12,669 nt of DNA from an uncultured Rubrobacteraceae bacterium (GTDB lineage Bacteria; Actinomycetota; Rubrobacteria; Rubrobacterales; Rubrobacteraceae): contig CADCUW010000451.1 in NCBI GenBank assembly GCA_902805985.1, forward strand, positions 1-12,669, in the 5' to 3' direction. The notes under the pieces were generated by a model, which was not told the origin of the DNA, did no database searches, and worked only from the letters and a program-made list of their open reading frames with translations. This document shows, one piece after another, positions 6,941 to 12,669 of this stretch. The position numbers and the translations under genes were made by a program. Position 1 is the first letter of the stretch. Each line of letters opens with the position of its first letter.

Positions 6941-6946
6941 AGTATA
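6941..6946 (-). promoter_or_regulatory. Candidate leaderless promoter -10 for the Uma2 gene
   Basis: TATACT on the minus strand ends 6 bases before the ATG at 6934, which places the expected first transcribed base at or near the A of the start codon. The six intervening bases (CCTTGC) hold no Shine-Dalgarno site. Leaderless mRNAs are common in actinobacteria. No clear -35 is seen. Confidence 0.4.
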
Positions 6947-6969
6947 GCGCAGCCGCCTGGCCCTTCCGA

Positions 6970-6985
6970 CGTCCGGTTACGGACG
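6970..6985 (-). terminator. Hairpin enclosing the gatA stop codon
   Basis: CGTCCG (6970-6975) and CGGACG (6980-6985) form a perfect 6-bp stem with a 4-base loop; the gatA TAA stop overlaps the loop. No U-run follows on the minus strand, so this is at best a weak or factor-dependent terminator between gatA and the Uma2 gene. Confidence 0.25.
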
Positions 6986-8425
6986 CGGCGTGAACTCGAA
7001 GCCCGCCGCCCGTTCGGCGGCGCGGGCGGCGCGCAGGAGCATGCCTTCGGTGAAGTGGTCGCCCATGAGTTGCACGCCGACGGGGAGGCCTTCGGAGAGG
7101 CCGCCCGGGACGCTTATGGCCGGGACGCCGGCCAGTGATGCGGGGACGGCGCAGATATCTTGGAGGTACATCGCGAGCGGGTCGTCGGTCTTGGCCCCGA
7201 TCTCGAACGCCACGGAAGGCGAGGTCGGCGAGACGAGGACGTCGTAGCGGGAGAATGCTGCGCGGAAGTCTTCTATGATCCTGGTTCGGACCTTCTGGGC
7301 CTGGGCGTAGTAGGCGTCGTAGTAGCCACTGGAGAGGGCGTAGGTGCCGAGCATGATCCTGCGCTTCGCCTCAGCCCCAAAACCGGCCTCCCTGGTCTTC
7401 CGGTACATCTCGTGCACCCCGTCCGCCCCCACCCGAAGCCCGTACCGGACCCCGTCGAAGCGGGCCAGGTTCGATGAGACCTCCGCCGGCGCGATGATGT
7501 AGTACGCCTCCAGCGCGTAGTAGGCGTGCGGCAGGTTGACCTCGCCCACCTCGGCCCCCGCCCCTTCGAGCCCAGCCGCGACCCTGCTCGTCACCTCACG
7601 CACGCCGGCATCTATGCGCTCGTCCATGAGCTCCGAGACGACCCCGACCCGCAATCCTTCGACGCCGTCTTCGAGGCCGGCCAGGTAGTCCGGAATCTCG
7701 ACGTTGGCGCTCGTGGAGTCGCGCGGGTCGTGGCCGGCGATCGCTTGCAACAGCATCGCGGAGTCCCTGACGTCGCGGGTCATAGGGCCGATGCAGTCGA
7801 GGGAGGAGCCGAAGGAGATCAGGCCGTAGCGCGAGACCCGCCCGTAGGTGGGTTTCAGCCCCACGATGCCGCAGAGGGCGGCCGGCTGGCGCACGGAGCC
7901 GCCGGTGTCCGTCCCAAGCGCCCACCAGCCCTCCCCCGCCGCGACCGCAGCAGCAGAGCCGCCCGAAGAGCCGCCCGGCACCCTGCCCGTGTCCCAGGGG
8001 TTGCGGGTAGGGCCGTAGGCGGAGTTCTCCGTGGAGGAGCCCATCGCGAACTCGTCCATGTTCGACTTGCCGACCATCACCGGCTCCCCGCCGAAGTTCG
8101 CGAGCGCGGAGGCGTCGTAGAGGGGCGTGAAGTTCTCCAGGATCTTCGACCCGCACGTCGTCCTGACCCCGCGCGTCGAGAGGACGTCCTTGACGGCAAT
8201 GGGCACGACCTCCCAGGGCTTTACGCCGCCGCCCGGCAGCCGCCCGTCCACCCGGCCCGCCCGCTCCAGCGCCAGCTCCGGGGTCGTCGTCACGAAGGAA
8301 TTGAGGTCGCCATCAACCTCCTCGACGCGCCCGTTGGCAGCCTCGGCGGCCTCCCTGACGGAGGCTTCGCCGGCCGATATCCTCTCCGACAACTCGTGGG
8401 CGGTAAGGTTCAGCAGGTCTTCCAT
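6977..8425 (-). CDS. gatA: Asp-tRNA(Asn)/Glu-tRNA(Gln) amidotransferase subunit A
   Basis: The 482-residue amidase subunit that releases ammonia from glutamine (or asparagine) and channels it to GatB. The Ser-cisSer-Lys triad of the amidase signature family is intact: Lys79 in PIAVKD, cis-Ser153 in GGSSGGSAA, and nucleophile Ser177 in TDTGGSVRQPA, with the 24-residue spacing known from the family. The GKSNMDEFAMGSSTENS segment (119-135) and the substrate-pocket DAYYAQAQKVRT region are typical GatA rather than generic amidase. Length matches the family (about 480-490). Its ATG shares a base with the gatC stop (TGATG), so the two are translationally coupled. It is followed by 42 bases and then the Uma2 gene. 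Confidence 0.97.
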   Translation of the reverse strand: MEDLLNLTAHELSERISAGEASVREAAEAANGRVEEVDGDLNSFVTTTPELALERAGRVDGRLPGGGVKPWEVVPIAVKDVLSTRGVRTTCGSKILENFTPLYDASALANFGGEPVMVGKSNMDEFAMGSSTENSAYGPTRNPWDTGRVPGGSSGGSAAAVAAGEGWWALGTDTGGSVRQPAALCGIVGLKPTYGRVSRYGLISFGSSLDCIGPMTRDVRDSAMLLQAIAGHDPRDSTSANVEIPDYLAGLEDGVEGLRVGVVSELMDERIDAGVREVTSRVAAGLEGAGAEVGEVNLPHAYYALEAYYIIAPAEVSSNLARFDGVRYGLRVGADGVHEMYRKTREAGFGAEAKRRIMLGTYALSSGYYDAYYAQAQKVRTRIIEDFRAAFSRYDVLVSPTSPSVAFEIGAKTDDPLAMYLQDICAVPASLAGVPAISVPGGLSEGLPVGVQLMGDHFTEGMLLRAARAAERAAGFEFTPRP

Positions 8426-8706
8426 CAGTCGATCCTCGGCACGGCGAAGAGGTCGTCGACGGCGTCGGGGGCCGGGGCGAGGGCCTCCTCGCTCGGGAGC
8501 TCGGGCCGGGGCTCGTCGGGCCTGAGGACGTTCGAGAGGTTCAGGGGGTTCGCCGTCGGCGGGGTGTCGGTGAGGTCGAGCTCCCGGATCTTCTCGATGC
8601 TGTCGAGTATCGCGTCGAGCTGCCCCCCCATCTCCCTTATCTCATCCTCCGTCAACCCCAGCCGCGCCAGGCTGGCGACGTGCCGCACTTGTTCTTCCGA
8701 GATCAT
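8425..8706 (-). CDS. gatC: Asp-tRNA(Asn)/Glu-tRNA(Gln) amidotransferase subunit C
   Basis: The 93-residue belt subunit that wraps around and stabilises GatA-GatB. Characteristic sequence: N-terminal ISEEQVRHVASLARLGLTE (2-20), central helix QLDAILDSIEKIRELDLTD (29-47), proline-rich middle with NPLNLSNVLRPDEP (53-66), and the C-terminal ending AVDDLFAVPRID, close to the family FxVPRV/I ending. The ATG follows an excellent Shine-Dalgarno sequence, GGAGGTG, a few bases upstream, which fixes the start. It is the first gene of the gat cluster and overlaps gatA by one base. Confidence 0.96.
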   Translation of the reverse strand: MISEEQVRHVASLARLGLTEDEIREMGGQLDAILDSIEKIRELDLTDTPPTANPLNLSNVLRPDEPRPELPSEEALAPAPDAVDDLFAVPRID

Positions 8707-8723
8707 CTCCCACCTCCGGGTGT

Positions 8724-8757
8724 TTTCGTAACGCCGTCTCTTTCGAAACGCCGTCTC
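8724..8757. promoter_or_regulatory. 17-bp tandem repeat at the gatC promoter, operator-like
   Basis: TTTCGTAACGCCGTCTC (8724-8740) is followed directly by TTTCGAAACGCCGTCTC (8741-8757), one mismatch in 17. The block covers the predicted transcription start and leader of gatC, just downstream of the -10-like TAAGAT at 8758-8763, and the second copy contains the palindrome TTTCGAAA. Placement suggests a binding site for a regulator; a chance duplication is the alternative. Confidence 0.5.
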
Positions 8758-8763
8758 ATCTTA
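8758..8763 (-). promoter_or_regulatory. Candidate -10 element for gatC-gatA
   Basis: TAAGAT on the minus strand fits the relaxed actinobacterial TAnnnT pattern and would start transcription near 8751, about 45 bases before the gatC ATG. The hexamer at 17-bp spacing (CAAAGC) is a poor -35. Weak prediction. Confidence 0.3.
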
Positions 8764-8910
8764 GAGCATCTGGGTGTAGGGCTTTGAGGTTCTCCGGGTT
8801 TTGAGGAGTGGTCGGCGGATCGTATGCCGCACGGGCGTGTCCCAGAGCAGCTCCCGGTGCGGATCGCCGGGCTCCGGGTCTCTCCACAACACCTAATGCC
8901 TTGAAACCTC
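8764..8910. other. Intergenic stretch without a recognised gene
   Basis: Non-coding as far as I can see. It holds an imperfect inverted repeat: CCGCACGGG (8827-8835) against CCC-G-GTGCGG (8853-8862), a 9-bp stem with one bulge and a 17-base loop, and the octamer GCGGATCG twice in direct orientation. It lies downstream of the pyrophosphatase and upstream of gatC, so it should contain the end of one transcript and the start of the next, but no U-tract terminator is visible. Confidence 0.4.
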
Positions 8911-8938
8911 AGAACCTATAAGAGGAGAACCTATAAGA
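8911..8938. repeat. 15-bp-period tandem duplication over the pyrophosphatase stop codon
   Basis: AGAACCTATAAGA occurs at 8911-8923 and 8926-8938, two perfect 13-base matches separated by two bases. On the minus strand the upstream copy contains the final codons and the TAG stop of the pyrophosphatase; the second copy lies in the 3' untranslated region. It looks like a small local duplication. Confidence 0.85.
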
Positions 8939-10553
8939 TCGTCAGCAGGGCGGGCGCGACCTGTTTCTTGCGGCTCATCACGCCGGGGAGATCTATGACG
9001 CCGTTGTGGGGCCGGGCGTCGAAGGCGTGGTGCACGGCGGAGCAGTCCCCGACGCACAGGAGCTGGGTGCCGCCCTGGGTGATGTCCGTGACCATTAGCG
9101 CGGAGAAGACGTAGCCGTTCTCGTCGCGGAGGCTTTCGAGCGCACGGACGAGCTCGTCCGTGCGCTCGAGGAGCCCGGTCCCGACGGTCTCTATCTGGGA
9201 GACGCTCACCCTGTCGCCCGAGCTCGTGCCGTACTCCTTGGCGTCGCGGTTCACGATCTCCTCCCCCGAGAGGTCCGAGACGTCGGACGAAGCTTCGAAC
9301 ATCTCCCGGCCGAAGGCTTCCGCGTCGAGGTCGAGGAACTCTTCGAGCACCTTGACGACCTCGCGGTCGCGTTCGGTGGTGGTCGGGGAGTTCAGGATCA
9401 CGGTGTCTGAGAGGATCGCCGCCAGGAGCATCCTCGCGGTCGATTCCTTCGGCCTGAGACCAGCCGCCTTGAAGCGTTCGACGATGAGGGTGGCCGTCGA
9501 GCCTACGGGGTCGAAGGTAGCCGGTATCGGCGAGGACGTCTCTATGTCGCCGACGTGGTGGTGGTCCAGGATCTCGACGACGTCGGCCTTCTCAACACCC
9601 TTGACGCTCTGCCCGATCTCGGCGTGGTCCACCAGAAGGATGCGCCTGGGCTTCGGGTTCAGGAGGTTCGTCCTCGTAACGACGCCTATGGGCACCATGT
9701 TCTCGTCGACGGCGATCGCGGCGCGGTAGTGGACCTCCATCACCTGCTCGGTTATATCCGTTATAAAGTCGTCCGGGTGAACGGTGAGGGGTCTCTCGCT
9801 CATGATCTCCCAGCTCGGGACGGAGAGCTGTATCAGCCGGCTCGTCACGTAGGAGTCGAGCGGCGAGAGGACGACGGCCGTCCCCCGCTCCCCGGCCATC
9901 TGGAGCACCTCTTCTTCGGGCCTCACACCGTTGGAGATAACGAGGACCCCGGCGCCCAACTCTATGGCCCGCCTCTGGGCCTCCGGGCGGTCGCCCACGA
10001 CGACGACGTCCCCCTCTTTCATGGACTTGCCCATCGAGTCAACGCCCATCGAGATGACCCACAGCTGGCCCTCGCTCTCGCGGTCGGACCCGACGAGCAG
10101 CTCCCCTTCGAGCACCTCGACCATCGCCCCGACGCTCACCGGGCTGTCCGCGAAAGTGGAGGCACCGCGTGACTCCCTCACGTACATGCGCGCCAGGTTC
10201 CGCTCGGAGATGATCCCGACCAGCGAGCCGTCGTCGTCCACGACGGGGAGCTGGCTTATGTTCCGCTGGGCCATCGTGAGGCCCACGTTGCGCAGCGGGT
10301 CGTTCTTGTGGGCGATCGCCACGTCCCGCGCCATCACGTCCTTGACCCTGAGCATTATGTGCCGGATCCGCTTCGGGGACTTCGCCCCGCTCTTCTCCAG
10401 GGCCCACGCCGTCTGCGGGTTGACGTCGCCGAGGCGCGCCGGCGCGTACTCGTTTTCGGGGTCCACGAGGTTCTTGAACTCCGCGTACCCGATGGCCGAG
10501 GCTATCGTGTCGGTGTCAGGGTTTTTGTGGCCTGTAACGTAGACGTGTGGCAT
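8931..10553 (-). CDS. Family II inorganic pyrophosphatase with regulatory CBS-DRTGG-CBS insert
   Basis: A 540-residue Mn-dependent soluble pyrophosphatase (DHH superfamily) that hydrolyses PPi to phosphate and drives biosynthesis. The DHH domain is split: GHKNPDTDT (8-16) comes first, then the regulatory insert with CBS1 (about 66-125), a DRTGG domain (about 140-245) and CBS2 (about 250-300), then VDHAEIGQS (308-316), the DHH motif of ILDHHHVG (328-335) and LSDTVILNSP (381-390). The C-terminal DHHA2 domain ends with the substrate-binding SRKKQVAPAL (527-536). In characterised CBS-PPases, AMP/ADP inhibit and ATP or diadenosine polyphosphates activate; the same is expected here. The frame is open to 10745, but ATG at 10553 sits 7 bases after AGGAGA and at the family N terminus (PHVYVTGHKNPD). 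It follows the helicase by 43 bases and may share its transcript. Confidence 0.95.
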   Translation of the reverse strand: MPHVYVTGHKNPDTDTIASAIGYAEFKNLVDPENEYAPARLGDVNPQTAWALEKSGAKSPKRIRHIMLRVKDVMARDVAIAHKNDPLRNVGLTMAQRNISQLPVVDDDGSLVGIISERNLARMYVRESRGASTFADSPVSVGAMVEVLEGELLVGSDRESEGQLWVISMGVDSMGKSMKEGDVVVVGDRPEAQRRAIELGAGVLVISNGVRPEEEVLQMAGERGTAVVLSPLDSYVTSRLIQLSVPSWEIMSERPLTVHPDDFITDITEQVMEVHYRAAIAVDENMVPIGVVTRTNLLNPKPRRILLVDHAEIGQSVKGVEKADVVEILDHHHVGDIETSSPIPATFDPVGSTATLIVERFKAAGLRPKESTARMLLAAILSDTVILNSPTTTERDREVVKVLEEFLDLDAEAFGREMFEASSDVSDLSGEEIVNRDAKEYGTSSGDRVSVSQIETVGTGLLERTDELVRALESLRDENGYVFSALMVTDITQGGTQLLCVGDCSAVHHAFDARPHNGVIDLPGVMSRKKQVAPALLTIL

Positions 10554-10560
10554 TGCTAGT

Positions 10561-10566
10561 TCTCCT
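10561..10566 (-). promoter_or_regulatory. Shine-Dalgarno site that fixes the pyrophosphatase start
   Basis: AGGAGA, 7 bases before the ATG at 10553. This decides for the 540-residue form over the longer open frame, which would run into the helicase gene and add a non-conserved Arg/Gly/Ser-rich leader. Confidence 0.8.
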
Positions 10567-10572
10567 GTTACG

Positions 10573-10586
10573 CCGCCGCGCGGCGG
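10573..10586. repeat. Perfect GC palindrome between helicase and pyrophosphatase genes
   Basis: CCGCCGCGCGGCGG is its own reverse complement. In RNA it gives a tight 5-bp GC stem with a 4-base loop, 6 bases upstream of the pyrophosphatase Shine-Dalgarno site. No U-run follows, so attenuation of read-through, mRNA processing or no role are all possible. Confidence 0.5.
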
Positions 10587-10596
10587 GTCGCTGTTC

Positions 10597-12669
10597 TCAT
10601 ACCTTGCTGAGCGGCGCCATCTCGGGCACAAAGGTCCTCTCGTCGGCCCCGAACCTGACGACCACCTTCCCGCCCGAGGCCTCGACGACCTGCCCGACCC
10701 CGAACTTGGCGTGCCTGACCCTCTCCCCCGCGCTGTAGGAGACACCCGAAGGAGCCGCCTGCCGGAAGCCCCCGGAGCGCCCTCCGAACGACGCCATTCC
10801 CCAGCCGCCGCGCCCCGAGGCGGACCCCGTAGGCACGGTGCCGGACTTGTACTCGTCTGGTATCTCCGAGAGAAAGCGCGAGGGCATCCGGTACTCGCGC
10901 TCGCCCCAGTTGGACCGGAGCTTGGCGTGCGTTAGCGTTAGCGTCTTACGGGCTCGCGTGATGCCGACGTAGGCGAGCCTGCGCTCCTCTTCGAGGTTCT
11001 GCTCGTCGAGCGAGCGGGCGTGCGGGAACGTCCCCTCCTCCATCCCGACCACGAAGACATGGTCGTACTCGAGCCCCTTCGCGTTGTGGAGCGTCATCAG
11101 GGTGACGCTGCCACCCTCCGACGTGATGGAGTCCTGCTGGGTGTAGAGCGCCTGCTCCTGCAAGAAGCCGTCGAGGGTAGGTTCCGGCTCGACGCGCTCG
11201 TACTCGCGGGCGGCGTTTATGAGCTCTTCGAGGTTCTCCAGGCGGGACTCGGACTCTATCGTGTTCTCGTTCCTGAGCTCCCCGCGGTACCCGGACTCGT
11301 CGAGGACGGCCCCTATAACCTCGGTGGGCGGCACCTCCCTGGCCGCGACCCGCCACCCCTCGAAAAGCTCCCGCAGAGACGCGCACGCCTTCGCCGCCTT
11401 GCCCGAGAGCCCGGCCTCAGATGCCTCGGCGAGCGCCTCGTAGAGCGTGGTGCCGCTCAGGCGGGCGTGGTCCTGGAGCTTCGCGACGGAGGTGTTGCCG
11501 AGGCCCCGCTTCGGGACGTTTATTATGCGTTCCAGGCCGACCGAGTCGGCGGGGTTCGAGATCACGGCGAGGTAGGCCATAGCGTCCTTGATCTCGGCCC
11601 GCTCGTAGAAGCGGACCCCGCCCACGATCTGGTACGGAACCCCCTCCCGCACCAGCACGTCCTCCAGAGCCCGGCTCTGCGCGTTCGTTCTGTAGAAGGC
11701 CGCGATCTCCCGCGCCGGTTCCCCCCGCCCCGTCAACTTCTCGACCTCAGAGACCACGAACCGCGCCTCCGCGTACTCGTCCGAAGCCGCGAACACCCTG
11801 ATGCGCTCCCCTTCGCCCCCGGCCGTCCACAACGCCTTCGCCTTGCGCGAAGCGTTGTTCGCGACCACCGCGTTCGCCGCGTCGAGGATGGTCTGGGTCG
11901 AGCGGTAGTTCTGCTCCAGCTTGACGACCTTCGCCTCAGGATAGTCCCGCTCGAAGTCCAGGATGTTCCGGATATCCGCCCCTCGCCAGCTGTACACCGA
12001 CTGATCGTCATCGCCGACGACACACAAGTTACGATGTTTGGCAGCGAGGACGTTCACGAGACGGTACTGGGCGTGGTTGGTGTCCTGGTACTCGTCGACG
12101 TGGATGTACTTGAAGCGGGTCTGGTAGCGCTCGCGGACCTCGGGGAAGAGCTCTATGAGGGCAACGGTCTGCATTATGAGGTCGTCGAAGTCCATGGCGT
12201 TGTTCTCGTAGAGGCGCCTCTGGTAGAGGTCGTAGACCTCGGCGACGTTCTCGGCGATGTAGCCCTCGGACTTGCGCAGAAAGTCATCCGGGCTCATGAG
12301 CACGTTCTTGGCGGAGCTGATCTGGGCCTGGAAGGAGCGCGGGCTGAACCTCTTCGGGTCCTTGCCGAGCTCGACGATGCACCGTTTTACGAGCCTGACC
12401 TGATCGGCGCCGTCGTAGATGGTGAACTCGCGCTTGTAGCCGAGCTTTTCGGCGTGGACCCTGAGTATGCGGGCGCAGAACGCGTGGAAGGTCGAGACCC
12501 ACATCTTGCGGGAGTCGGGGCCTACGAGGAGGGCGACGCGGTCCTTCATCTCGCGGGCGGCCTTGTTGGTGAAGGTGATGGCGAGGACTTCCTCGGGGGC
12601 CGCGAGCCCCTGGTCTATGAGGTAGGAGATCCTGTGCGTCAGCACGCGGGTCTTCCCGCTCCCCGCCCC
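10597..12669 (-). CDS. UvrD/PcrA superfamily 1 DNA helicase, N terminus cut by window edge
   Basis: ATP-driven 3'-5' DNA helicase of the UvrD/PcrA group, acting in repair and in clearing RNA polymerase or recombinases from DNA. 690 residues are visible, starting inside Walker A (GAGSGKT, first visible residues); about 30 N-terminal residues including the Q motif are outside. Motifs in order: Ia ITFTNKAAREM, II DEYQDT (about 192-197), III GDDDQSVYSWRGA (about 219-231), IV NYRSTQTI, V TLMTLHNAKGLEYDHVFV, VI RRLAYVGITRARK. A Gly/Ser-rich linker leads to a C-terminal Tudor-like domain (SAGERVRHAKFGVGQVV to LSKV), the PcrA element known to contact RNA polymerase, which favours PcrA/UvrD1 over Rep or RecB-type helicases. 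The GTG at 12645 inside Walker A is not the start. The pyrophosphatase follows after 43 bases. Confidence 0.95.
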   Translation of the reverse strand, partial: GAGSGKTRVLTHRISYLIDQGLAAPEEVLAITFTNKAAREMKDRVALLVGPDSRKMWVSTFHAFCARILRVHAEKLGYKREFTIYDGADQVRLVKRCIVELGKDPKRFSPRSFQAQISSAKNVLMSPDDFLRKSEGYIAENVAEVYDLYQRRLYENNAMDFDDLIMQTVALIELFPEVRERYQTRFKYIHVDEYQDTNHAQYRLVNVLAAKHRNLCVVGDDDQSVYSWRGADIRNILDFERDYPEAKVVKLEQNYRSTQTILDAANAVVANNASRKAKALWTAGGEGERIRVFAASDEYAEARFVVSEVEKLTGRGEPAREIAAFYRTNAQSRALEDVLVREGVPYQIVGGVRFYERAEIKDAMAYLAVISNPADSVGLERIINVPKRGLGNTSVAKLQDHARLSGTTLYEALAEASEAGLSGKAAKACASLRELFEGWRVAAREVPPTEVIGAVLDESGYRGELRNENTIESESRLENLEELINAAREYERVEPEPTLDGFLQEQALYTQQDSITSEGGSVTLMTLHNAKGLEYDHVFVVGMEEGTFPHARSLDEQNLEEERRLAYVGITRARKTLTLTHAKLRSNWGEREYRMPSRFLSEIPDEYKSGTVPTGSASGRGGWGMASFGGRSGGFRQAAPSGVSYSAGERVRHAKFGVGQVVEASGGKVVVRFGADERTFVPEMAPLSKV

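Noticed and set aside
8824..8903. 26-codon plus-strand small ORF starting at the ATG at 8824 region
   Set aside because: No well-placed Shine-Dalgarno site, no recognisable sequence, and it runs against the direction of both flanking genes.
10554..10745. N-terminal extension of the pyrophosphatase to 604 residues
   Set aside because: It overlaps the helicase C-terminal domain; AGGAGA plus ATG at 10553 fits the family start.
10597..12669. Helicase as a truncated pseudogene
   Set aside because: The reading frame is open to the window edge and begins inside Walker A, so the missing part is simply outside the window.

Overview
The window is GC-rich bacterial chromosome, nearly fully coding, with seven genes on the minus strand and one (a methyltransferase) certainly on the plus strand. 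GC content, frequent TTG/GTG starts, short intergenic gaps, a possible leaderless promoter and the protein character fit a deep-branching actinobacterium, most likely Rubrobacter or a relative. That placement is inference from composition and protein style, not from a database search. Long plus-strand open frames opposite the minus-strand genes are GC-driven shadows.

Left block (1-2772): a serine-biosynthesis pair on the minus strand. A class V PLP aminotransferase (1451-2608) overlaps by 4 bases the start of serA (3-phosphoglycerate dehydrogenase, cut by the left edge). In the divergent control region a perfect 10+10 bp inverted repeat overlaps -10-like hexamers on both strands. To its right, on the plus strand, lies a class I SAM-dependent methyltransferase (2773-3561).

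Middle block (3569-8706): the GatCAB amidotransferase genes, in order of transcription gatC, gatA, then an intervening Uma2-family gene, gatB, and a degenerate relative of dihydroxy-acid dehydratase (IlvD/Edd) directly behind gatB. GatCAB turns Glu-tRNA(Gln) and/or Asp-tRNA(Asn) into the amidated forms. The Uma2 gene splits the usual gatCAB order and carries two adjacent in-frame tandem repeats. The IlvD-like protein keeps the family fold pattern end to end but has lost Fe-S cysteines and catalytic motifs, so it looks like a pseudoenzyme.

Right block (8707-12669): a 224-bp intergenic stretch with a 17-bp tandem repeat at the likely gatC promoter and a 15-bp-period duplication over the stop codon of the next gene; then a regulatory family II inorganic pyrophosphatase with CBS-DRTGG-CBS insertion (8931-10553); then a UvrD/PcrA helicase whose N terminus is cut by the right edge. 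A short GC palindrome separates these two.

Most of the content is housekeeping (serine, tRNA amidation, pyrophosphate, DNA repair). The items most worth a second look are the IlvD-like pseudoenzyme, the repeat-expanded Uma2 protein inside the gat cluster, and the two operator-like repeats. I see no RNA gene, CRISPR array, insertion sequence or prophage.
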